Part shown: piece by piece, positions 35,001-47,000 of the stretch
Layout of the letters: every line of letters begins with the position of its first letter
Numbering within the stretch: position 1 is the stretch's first letter
NCBI GenBank assembly: GCA_023053575.1
Contig: JAKZAP010000018.1
Span: 12,862,202-12,926,201 of the forward strand
Length of the DNA: 64,000 nucleotides
Direction: 5' to 3'
From: Branchinecta lynchi
Taxonomy: Eukaryota > Arthropoda > Branchiopoda > Anostraca > Branchinectidae
Notes under the pieces: model-generated
The model's input: the letters and a program-made list of their open reading frames with translations, nothing else
Database searches by the model: none
Told to the model about the DNA's origin: nothing
Program-made: the position numbers and the translations under genes

Positions 35001-38000
35001 TGCTACCTCGGAGAAATTGAATATATACGGCGTATTCTCGCCGTTCCCCGAGGACTCCACTTGAGGAGTCCCCGCGTTTTTGTTTGTCCCGGGGACTCAC
35101 TCCCCGTATTCTCGCGAGTCCCCTCGGACGGGGAATGCTAGGATTATCATCACCATCATCAAAAAGGACTCCCTTTCAGATCTGGAGGGGAACCAATTTT
35201 TGCTGTGTTGTACAACGTAAAATTAATTAAAAACAATTAGAATAAAGAAAACCAAAAATAAAGTGGATCCAGACTAGTTTCACCATCTGCATATTGTTTT
35301 TTTTTCGAACAAAATCGATGTCGGAAGCATTCCCCGCGTTCTCGCTGTTTTCCGTACGCGGAGTCCGCTTGGAGTGACTCCCTCTATTCTCGCCGTTCTC
35401 CTTGATTCCCCGAGGAGTCCTCGGGGAACAGCGAGAATACGCCTATAGCTAATTTTTTTCTTAGGTAATCTGCAAATTATATTTTAAGAGAAGCTAAAGG
35501 CCAAACAGCTGAAAAACACAAAATGATACCCTGTTTACTTTAGCAATTATACCTTGACTCGGGGTTCGTTCCAGCTCGGCCCGAAAGTTACTACATAGTT
35601 ACTATTCAGTCACTTTCTCCGTGCCAGCTTAGCAAAAAGTTACGGGGAGCACAAGGAAGATCGTTACTTTGAAGTAACTTTTTATAAAATTAGTACCTGA
35701 CCGTCTTTAGCACTTTCACTTTCCAAGAGCCGTCTTGAGAAGTGAACTCGGGGCAGCAAAGTGAGACAAGGTGTAATAGCTAAAGTAAACAGGACATTAT
35801 TGTGTGATTTTAAGCTGTACTGGGCCTTTAGCTTCTCATCAAACATGATTCGCTGATAAACCCCCCAAAAAAAAAATTCTAGTCAACCTAAGTTGACGGT
35901 TTACCGGTCAGTCTGGTGACTTGATATGGACTGTGGCACGAATGAATTTCAGATGCCAGTAACTGAGATGGCAATAATATCTATTAAATTTCTCAGTTAT
36001 TTAGAGGTGAAAGCCTTTTCTGTTGCTTTATATTATTATTACCATATATACTGCAGGAGAAGAAGGTACAAATTTATTCAGTGATTCAGTGAACCTTGTT
36101 AACCACTTTGACATCATTGGGTTCTGGAGGATCTTGGGCGTTCCATTTCTGATAAGGACTAAATATTGTGCTAAAAAACTTGCACGGGAAAGACTATTGC
36201 GGCTCCGGCTAGGAAACAATTATATGTGAAAATAAGGGTTTAGCGACCAAAAAGACAAAACCGGAATAGAGAATCTGTTTCAAAATAATTATCAAGTCGT
36301 TCTTATGCACCAAAAACAAATAATTTTTCTGTTCATCCTTCCCATGCAGTCCCCATATCTTTTTACATTCAAGAAACATGCGTTACCTCGTCCCGTAGTA
36401 ACTTCGATCGTTCCAGGTAGTAGTTAATTTGTGACGTCACACGTAGTTACTTCGAAGTAACTATGGAGAGGAGCTGGAAAGAACCCTCACTTTGCTGCCC
36501 CAAGTTCACTTCTCAAGACGGCTCTTGGAAAGTGAAAGTTAGCTAAAGATGGTCGGCTACTATCCTTACAAAAAGTTACTTCGAAGTAACGGTCTTCCTT
36601 GTGCTCCCCGTAACTTTTAAGCTGGAACGTTGAACGTGACCAAAAGTAACTATTTAATAACTTTCGGGCCGAGCTGGAACGAATCCTTAGGGCCGAGAGT
36701 TGTTCGAAAAGATTGGAAAAAATTGGCAAGATTTGTCCCAAAAATGGCATTGGAGTTCTGTTCGTTCATAATGAACGGAGGTATTTTTGAGCTCAGCTTT
36801 GTCTAACCAATCTTTGATTCCTTCCTGACAAACAGAGAAGGAAGTCTTTTTGTGATAGAATACATAATAATGGTCCATTTACACACTGCGTAAAATCCGA
36901 GTGTATTTTGAAATCCGAGTGTATTTCACGCACGTTTTGAGCTTGAAGAGATTTCTAGCAATACGAACGTTTTTGAATACAAAACGGACCGATTTCTCTA
37001 TTTACGTCCGTATTGCTAGAAATCTTTTCAAGCTCAAAACGTGCGTAAAATACGCTCGGATTTCAAAATACACTCGGATTTTACGCAGTGTGTAAACCCA
37101 CCATAACGGAAATCTAAGGTTCACAAAGCGTCCAGCATGAAGTTCAAGTACGGACCTAGCATGAGATCAAAGAAATTCGATGACCGGATTCCACTTTCCG
37201 GACGGAAACAACTTGTCGGTTCTGGTTAAGATACTACGACACTTGAAAACTAACGGAATTCTCATAAGAGCTTGCTCACACTAGGCTCATTTCCTGTTTT
37301 TATGGCACTTGCCCTTCGGCCAAGTGCCATATAGCGATTGTAATTTCTGTCCGTCAGTCGGTCTGTCGGTCCCGGTTTTGCTAGTTCGGGAAATTTCAGA
37401 TAAGCTAGGACTATGAAACTTGGCAGGCATATCGGGACCAGACTAGATTAAATTATAAATAGTCACTTCCCCGATCCGACCATCTGGAGGGGAGTGGAGG
37501 GAGGGGGAATTCAGAAAAATTAGGAAAAATGAGATACTTTTAGCTTACGAACGGGTGACAGGATCTCCATGAAACTTGATACATGGAAGGACCTCGTGTC
37601 TCAGACCTTCCATTTTAAATCCAGACCGGATCGGGTCACATTGGGGGGAGTTGGAGGGGGAAACTGGAAATCTTGGAAAACTTTTATTCGGATACGTCAG
37701 CTATGATTCTTCATCAGCAATATTTCGGCCCTTCTTGGCAAGGGTCCTCGTCAACCGAGGACCCTTGACGAGGACCCTTGCCAAGAAGGGCCGAAATATT
37801 GCTGATTAAGAATCATAGCTGACGTATCCGTTGTAAACATTGTTTGAATAAATGTTTCAAAGTCAGCTTGGGCTCAAAGAATATTTATCTTGGAAAACGC
37901 TTAGAGTGGAGAGATCCGGATGAAACTTGGTGGAAAGAACAAGCACAAGTACTAGATACCGTGACTGACATAACCGGAATGAATCCGTTGATTCGGGGGG

Positions 38001-41000
38001 AGTTGGGGGGGGGGAGGGGGGTCCGGATTTCCAGTGATCCCGCGAGTTCGGTGCTTCCTGATCTGCTAGGACGATGAAAATTGGAAGGCATATCACGGAC
38101 CCGACCAGATTAAGTAGAAAACAGTCACTTCCCCGATCCGACCATCTGGGGGGGGGAGTGGAGGGAGGGGGAAGTCGAAAATATGAGGTAAATATGAGGT
38201 ATCTTGATGAAAGTTAATATTTAGGATGACCTCCTGTGACAGAGGTTACACTTTAAATCCGGACAGGATCCGATGACACGGGGGGGGGGGAGTTGGAGGA
38301 GGGAACCGGAAATCTTGAGAAATGCTTAGAGCGGAGGGATCGGGATTAAACTTGGTGGGAAGAACAAGTTTGATACGTCATTGACATAACCGGACCGGAT
38401 CCGGACACTGTGGGGGAGTTGGGAGGGGGGGGGGGGTCCGGTTTTCTAACGATCCCGCGAGTTTGGCATACTTCCTGATGTGCTAGGACGATGAAACTTG
38501 GCAGGTATGTCAGGGATTCGAACAGATTGACCATCCGGAATATAGTTGCATGCCTAACTTTTGAACGGGTGATCGGATTTGAATGAAACTTGTCAGATGG
38601 AAAGAACTATCGCCTCAGATGTTCTGTGTCAAGTCTGGGTCGGGTCCAATACATGTGGGGGATGGGGGGGGGGAGGACCGGAGAACTCAAGAAACGCTTA
38701 AAGCAGAGGGATTGGGACGGAACTTAATGGAGAGAATAAGCATTAGGCCTAGATACGAAACTGACTGAGCCAGATGGTTTCGGGGCTCTGTGGGGGAGCT
38801 GGAGAGGGTTTCCTGGAATTCCAGTAGTCTCGAGTTAGAATAGTTCCAGATGTACTAAGACAACGAAACGTTGCAGGCATATTAATGACCCAACTCAATT
38901 GACTTAAGAACCTGACACAACATAGCCCCGGAAACTTCCGTTCCTAGATCCGAGCATTTCTCGGGGAGCGAGGGAAGGGAAATATGGAAATCGACTTCTG
39001 CAAATTGCGAACGAGTGGTCCGATTCGAGTGAAACTTAATCGGTGATAAGAATCGATGACTTAGACATGTAAAACATGCGTTCGACCTACATGGGACCAC
39101 GGTTGGGGGAATTGGGGGGGGGGGGGGGGGTGTGGAGGGATTTTGACATGAACATAAACAAACGGATAATTCGACAGTGCCGAGTTTATGCGGCCTAGAT
39201 TTGTTATTTGGAGTCCAGGTAAGATTCGGCCAAGGTAGAGGGGGGGATACCGGAAATTTGCAGATAGGCTATGCTCCGATTTCAGTAAAACTTGATGGAC
39301 GCGAAGAGGGGATTAAGAGATACGACGTTTATGTTTTCAAGTCCTCTTCGGCCATAGTGGGGGGAGTTGGAGGGAGATTGCCGGAATCTTTGAGGCTCGC
39401 ATTGGGGTCAAGCGAATGCATCAATTTAAATGAAACTTGGAATGTAGAGAGAGCATATACCCTAGATGACATATTCTAAGGTCCGAACTGGATATGACAA
39501 CTGGAATTTTCCAAAAATGCTCAGATTCGAGTGAAACTTGATAGATGGTATAAAAGAAGATGCTTTAGATGATCCGTTTTTTAGTCCGAACCAGATTCAC
39601 CCACGGTAGGAGGAGATGGATGGAGTACCGGAAATCGTGTAGCACGTCTAAGGGATCAAAGGAGTGGATTTCCTCGGGATTTATTGGCTGAAACTTGGAA
39701 GTTTGAACAGTTATGCGCATTTGCTACAGATAATCCGTCACGATGCCAGAACTGCTCAGAACTGAGTGAAACTAAATATCCTATTTCTATTTCCGGACCG
39801 CATTTTTGGATGGCGGGTATATTTTGTGACGTTCTAATCCACTTTCTTGTACCGCCTACTCGTAACAAGTGACATATGAGCTCGTAGCTCTTGTTTTGGG
39901 TTGCAAAGGTAGAAAAAAGAAAAAGAACACGATAGAACTAATTCTGAATGTTGTCGATTTAAATTTAGGAGATTAATTAGAGCAAAACAGCGTGTATTAT
40001 GTAAAGAAACCCTAATTGACCCCTAATTGTAGTCTGCTCATTATCCCCAACCTGCCACAAAGTCCATTAAATCTCACGTCACCTACGGATTTTCAATTGT
40101 TTGTCGAAAAGGCGGCTTTTTGAGCCCTGTGTGACCAAGCTCTAACACTTACTGTGCAGCGTTTCCATACCCAGCGGAGATCCCTTCACTGCTCGCAGAC
40201 GCAATTCCCGCAGTTATCGCCACAACGACCAACGGAACACCGTATCCAATCAGCATGTTATACAACTTTACATGCGGATTATAGTCAAAGACTATGATGA
40301 CCATTCTATACAGGAGGAAGCCCTCAACCAGCATCCAGCCAAAAGCAGCTAAGAGAGTGAAGTGCAGTACCACTCCTATAGCCACGCATGCGTCCTGAAA
40401 AAATATGGTCACTCTCAAACGATGACTTCAGGAGATAGGCCTATTGCTGGGAGGCAAACTAAGAATGGAGAAAACTAAGGAAAGAAGGCCGAAACACCAT
40501 TTAGAATATATGATGAATAGTATGAAGGTCCCCTTGGGTACCAAACCTATCAAATTCTCTATATGCACGTTTGACTGTTTTTATACTCTTTTGACTAAAT
40601 GCGGAATAAAAGTCTAACAGCTGTGCCCTCTAAACTCATCTGAGAATCTTTTAGACTGTATGTAAGTAAGTAGTTAACTATATTTATAACCCACAATTTT
40701 TTTTACAACAAAAGAGACTGGAATAGAGATAAATAGAAAAAGAAAATAACAAAAGACAACAGGAGAATAACATACGAAACATAAAATAGGCCTCCATCTA
40801 TCAATAAAAAAAAAGGTATAATCAGTCGGTAATGCGGCAACAGACGTAGACAATATTTCTGACGAAAATTAATGTGCAATTCTTGCATCCGTGACAAAAT
40901 GTCAGTAGCTCCGTAAGATTTAATGATCTTAGAATTATGGGACCGGGGCAGATACAGAAGAAACTTACAGTAACGAAAATAATCTATCCTTATTCTGGAT

Positions 41001-44000
41001 AGATTCCGTTTATCAAAAATATCAAACAGACTAACCGAGTAAAGCACAGCCGGGTCGCAACAAGAAGCGTAAAGTTTTGCTAGAGCTGTTTTTCGGTACT
41101 GATATATATTACGAAGGTTCTTTTCGGTTACAATCCTATCAAGTTCTGTATATGTACCATAAGACCCGGACTATTTTTCTGATCTTTTAGTTACTTCGGA
41201 ACCAAAATTTAACAAGTGGGACCCGATAAACTCAACTTACATCGGGGATGTCGAGCTTGTTCTTGTTCATGAACAGCAGAATGAGAAGATGGGAAGTCCC
41301 GAGCCAGAAAGATATCTGGAGAATGACTGCCCCTCTTTCTGAACTCCCCCTTGCTTCTCCGCGGAAAAACCTAGATAGAAAAAGAAAGTGATGATTATTT
41401 CACGTTCATTTGGTGATTATTTTGGTATTAACCCCTATGTAACGGGCCATGGAGCTTTGTAAGCTTATTTTGTTCATTTATTTTGAATTTAATAAAACTG
41501 AACTGAACTGTTAGTTCTGCCAAAAGACAAGCCAAACTATTTCGGGGAGCTGAGGGGAATAATCATCCAAGCTTCTCTTTTCAACTTATCTCTGCAAAGT
41601 AGAACGAATTTGTAGCAACGGGTATAGTCTTCACAAACAATTGTTCAAGATATTATTATTTAAAATTCCACGGTGTCATTCCAAAATCTTTAATATCAAC
41701 AAAAATCGCTTCAGGCCTGAAGGCAAAATGACAAATCGGTAAACAAATAGCTTCACGAAGTTTCGGATTCTGATGGAGGAAGTGAGCCAGTCAGGATCTC
41801 GGGTCAAATAGTTAAAACTAGAAGTTGAACTGAACATGTAATATTGGAATATAAAACGGGTTCCGGCCCAAAAAAATGGCGACCCCTCCCCCGTCGGATA
41901 ACACTCCCCCCCCCCGGTACCAGACCCACCCTGTGAAACCCCCGGCCACCCTCCCCCCCAAAAAAAAACTCCCCGCGGTACCCAAACCCCCCGACCAATA
42001 CCCCCCCCCCCCCCGTACCAAAACCCCAGCGGCAAAACCCTCCCCGCACAAATTAAAAAGACGATCCCAAAGAATCTCCTAGCCCGAAATAATCCCTACG
42101 CCACGGATAGTACAAGGGATTAAGTGGGTACCCGTATTAGCTTTTGTACCTACTGACGGGCGTATAAAAGTAGAATAACTGGAGGTGTCGGCGTAACGAT
42201 CCCCACAACAAATCCTTTCTCAATTCCTTCCCCTTCATGGCGAGGAGGCTTCAGTTAGGATTCCACTCATGCGTACAATGCGAAGGGCCATCACGACGCT
42301 TTAAACAGTCAGCCAATCGCCCTCTCCCCTTGCCTGCTACCCGTTCCTCTTTGATTATCCCTGATTCATAGCAGAAACTCCAAGATGGGCAGCTGTTTTA
42401 ACTGACCGACAGCAGCGTTGATGATGATAATGTCCTTCTTGTGGCTGGGACAGAGCGGGTCGCTGTCACTACTCCCACCCGTCAGTTCGCTCACCCGTCA
42501 GTTCGCCCACTTCCAAAATCCGACAGTTCGCCCACCCGTCAGTTCGCCCAACGTCACTACGCCCACCCGTCACTACTCCCACCCGTCACTACTCCCACCC
42601 GTCACTACGCCCACCCGTCACTACGCCCACCCGTCACTACATCCACCCGTCACTACGCCCACCCGTCAGTTCACCCACCCGTCACTACTCCCACCCGTCA
42701 GTTCGCCCACCGTCAGTTGACCCACCCGTCAGTTCACCCGTCAGTTCGCCCACCCGTCATTTGGCCCAAAAATCCGTCAGTTGATCCACCCGTCATTTCG
42801 CCTAAGAATACGTCAGTTCGCCCAATTTTCCGACAGTTTGCCCACCCGTCAGTTGGCCCAAAAATCCGTCAGTTGACCTATCCGTCATTTCGCCTAAAAA
42901 TCCGTCAGTTCACCCAATTTTTATGACAGTCATCCACCCGTCATTTCGCCTAAGAATCCGTCAGTTAGCCCGACTTTTCAGACATTTCGCCTACCCGTCA
43001 TTTGGCCCAAAAATCCGACAGTTGGCCCAACTTTGCTAGATCAGTAACATCTATGAAGAAGGGGCGCGAACCCAGGGGAATAATCAGAAGGAGCGAACCT
43101 TTTTTCATTTAATTAGGGTCGATACAAAATTTCTTTGGGTGCGACTGTTCTGTTTGCTTAAAAAAAAGATCCCGTTCACGTGAAGATGGGTGAAAAGAAA
43201 AGCTGTTCAAATAGTTTGTAACAAACTTTGTTGCTTGATAAGGAGGTTGTTGCTAACGCCGGCCGAGCTAACGAGCTCGTATCCCTGCCGGCCCCCAGTG
43301 ATCAAAATATATTGTCACAAAGTATTTTTGAAATAAAAGAACCTGAACCTGAACCTGCTAATTTTTACGGAAATTGAAAGGCTTTTGCAACGATACGCGC
43401 AAACAGACCTATCCAAAGTTCAACATCCTAGGTAGGTTTCGCAACTGTATTTCGTCGTTTTTTATGTTATTTTTTCACTATAATAATTACGTAAACATTT
43501 AGTCAGAAATATCAGAAGCTTGTTTTTAGATTCTGCATAAAATACGAAAGGAAAATATAGAGGATGAGCACAAAAGTAAAAGGTAAAAATAGAGTAACGT
43601 GCAGCGAAAGTTTTCGACTGGCAACTCGATTGGGGTGGAATAAAGGGTGGCCCGAAGGAGCGGAGATTCACCCCTCTCCTGCCTTTTGCTAAGTCCTATC
43701 ACTCTTTTATTTTGGCCTCATCGAGGTCCCGGACGCTCGTTTTTTTTTATTTTGGCACTTTTGTCGAGCTTCAGTCGTAAATCCGTCCCTGTCAAAGGCA
43801 AGCCGAGTCGTTTAAACCAGGTTTCAAACCCCGTTAGGTCGGTGGTATGATATGATTTTTTGTGCTACAATGGTAGTGCTAAAGAACATCTGCAAAGCCT
43901 TCGTGAATTCCAGTCCCTCAGATGGAAATCAGGAAACACCTACAACTCGAAAACAATCCTTTTATTGTACGTTATTCGGACTGTAAGCGAACTTTTCGTT

Positions 44001-47000
44001 CTTCAATTGCCGTGTAGAGCATCGCCCATCGCGTATCGAGACTCGGACCTAAGTTGAGGGTTAGGTCGTAGATTTTAATGCCAAGCTTTCTCGTGTCGCC
44101 TCCTAGTATTTCTTGGAGAGAATATTAGCCCTACTTTCAAAAGTAATTGCAATGTACGAGACTAAACTCTTTACGGAAATTTTCCTCTTGTTAGTGGGAA
44201 GATGGTTTTCTCATTCTACGTAGCCTACCAACTGAATATAAATAGGACATCAAAGATATGTGTTTATATGTGTAAGAACCGAAGGCTTTCAAACCAGGGA
44301 CCCGAATGTCCAAAAGCTACTTAACTTTTTCGTGAAATTTCGCGGATTAACCACGACAGACCAGGGTTACAGATTGCAATATCCATTGCAAGTTTTGGGA
44401 TTCCATGTAACAAGAGGATATCTCTTGAGAAACAAGACCTAAGGTTTCGATGGGATCCCAAAAATCTAATATTTGATCCCGGGAATTGGGTCTTGTCTTC
44501 GCTAGATCTAGTCTTCGGCACGCTAACCATCTGAGAAAACCAAGTTCAGATATACCTTTATAAGCCATTTCTATTTTGACGATACTGACCGAAACTTCCT
44601 GCTTTACATCTGCCAAATTTCCGGTTTCGGCCAAATTCCGTGTGAACTACTTGTGCAGCAAAAAAAGAACAATCCAGAAACGAAGTCAGCGTATCTCCTT
44701 ATCCCTATAAAGAACATCTAATAAATTCAAATAAAACTTTAACTTATATAATTTCCGGTTTCAACCGGATTCCAGACTAATTATATGTCCGGGTAAAAAT
44801 GAGTGTCATATACAGACTCAGCGTCTTTTCTTAGCCCTAAATCTGTCATCTAATCAACTTCAAACGAAACTTTCGCTTTTAACAAATTTTCCGGTTTGGC
44901 CGGATTCCGGGCGAACTAGTTGTTCGACGAGAAAATGGTTTTCATCATCGCGTTCAGTATGTCTTCTTATTCCATAATAGAACATCTAATCAACTTCAAA
45001 GAAAACTTTTAATTCTAACCAACCAACCTTGCCTTATCCGGCAAGAAAATGGTTTTCACCATCGTGTTCAGCATGTCTTTTTACCACTTAATTTGACCGC
45101 CCCCCCCTAAATGTAGGACTACAGAGCCCATGTACGAACTTGATCTTACTGTTGACAGAAAGAATCCTCACACCAAGTTTCATCAAAATAGCCCATTCCT
45201 TTCGAGATTTATCGTGCTGACAGACGGACAGACGGACGGAAGATTATTCCATTGGAGACACCCTTTCTCGTTTAATTAGGATCAACACGAGTTGATTATT
45301 AGTGCAGCTTTTATGTTTTCGTAAAGAAGAGTATGAAGATGGGTGCACAAAAATAGTTGTAAGCTCAAATGGCACTTGCAGCTGTATGTAGTAGGTAAGG
45401 GGTCTGTCAGATGTTCGGGTCCCGATATGCCTGCCAACTTTCGTCCTGAAAAACGCCATCACAGGAATTCTGGAAGGCCCTCCTCCACCTCCTACCCCCA
45501 AGTGTCCTGCTCCAGTCCAATTTTGCAAACGATTTATCTAGAATAAATGCTTGTTCTTCCCAGCAAGTTTAACTCCGATCCCTCCATTCTATCCGTTTCT
45601 TGAAATTTCCGACCACCCCTCCATCAACTCCCCCATAGCTGTTGAATCCGCTATCATAAGTTGAGATGAACCATTTGATAAAAAGTGCTTTCCGACTTTG
45701 CAGTTAACATGCGCACTTTAAGGGAGCTGGAACTTCATTTGTAAGCAAAACCCATGAAAATGTCTATTTCGCTTAAAAGTATTTTCTTACTTTACAATCA
45801 AGATTGGTACTTTAAGGAATAGTCGGATTTGAAAAGTGGCGATTTCTCAGCCAATCTTCTCGAATGTCTAATATTCCAGCCAAGATCGTCCTAGCACATC
45901 TAAGTGCCTTAAATCTTGATCACCGGAATTCCGACACCCCCACCCTCCCCTCAAACTCCCCTCACAATCGCCAAAGTCAATCCAGTTGTGAAAAAGATTT
46001 ATCCAGAGCATCTTTTTCTTACTCCCAGAAAGTTCCATCCCAATCTCTCCAGTATCAGCCTTTCACGTATCCCCCCCCCCATCTTCCTGACATGAAAAAG
46101 ATCCCCAGAGACATGTCCTTTGTTCAATTATGAAATTTCACTCAAATCCATCCCCCGGTCCAGAGTTACGCATAACTCGATATTCCAGATTCCCCCTCCC
46201 TCCAGTCCCTCACGTCCTAGCACATCTGGAAGTACATTAACTCGGAAACGTGTGAAAAACTGCCCTAATTTTCCAGATTCCTCCGCCCCCTACTCCCCCG
46301 CAGATGGTCGGGTCGAGAAACTGGTTATATCCAGGTTAGTTTGGTTGGTCCCTGATAAGTCTGCCAAGTTTCATCGTCCTAGTACATCAGGAAGTACCCT
46401 AGCTCGAAAAAGTGTGAAAAAAAACCCGGACAGACCGACAGACGGAATTACGATAGGTGTATTGCATTTGAGACAGTGGCTACAAGTGCCATAAAAAGAA
46501 ATTTAGACAGGTCGTATTAAAATTTCAGTACCTCCATTTAATCTTGAGAACATTGTGAATATTCCTTGAAAAACTGTGAAAAATTACAAAAAATTAGAGA
46601 TAAAGTTGAAAAATAAGACGTTGAGCTAAAATGTGTTGTTTTTACAAGTTGTCATGTGTCAGACAACAACTGAGGAACTCACTCAATTCCCTCACTCACC
46701 GTGTATCACTGAACAGAATCATGTCCAACAAGTAGTCCAGTCTTCTTACATTTAAAGCTCGATTTTTTTTTACATGTAATTTGACGTTGCCATATGCACT
46801 AAACGAGTGAGTTTCGAGTCCCGGTGTCTCCAATTACGGATATCGAACAGATCTAGTAAAAAGTCGCTTTTATTGAAATCGAGACTGGTCCAACTTTCGC
46901 GTATGAATGCTTCCTTTTTGGGATCCCAAAACGTAAGTTGAGGGATACCTATGACATCGCAAAGTTGTCTGTCTGTCCGTCCGTCCGTCCGTCTGTTAGC

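Noticed and set aside
42418..42926. Long Thr/Pro/His-rich frames
   Set aside because: All frames are generated by the CCCACCCGTCA minisatellite.
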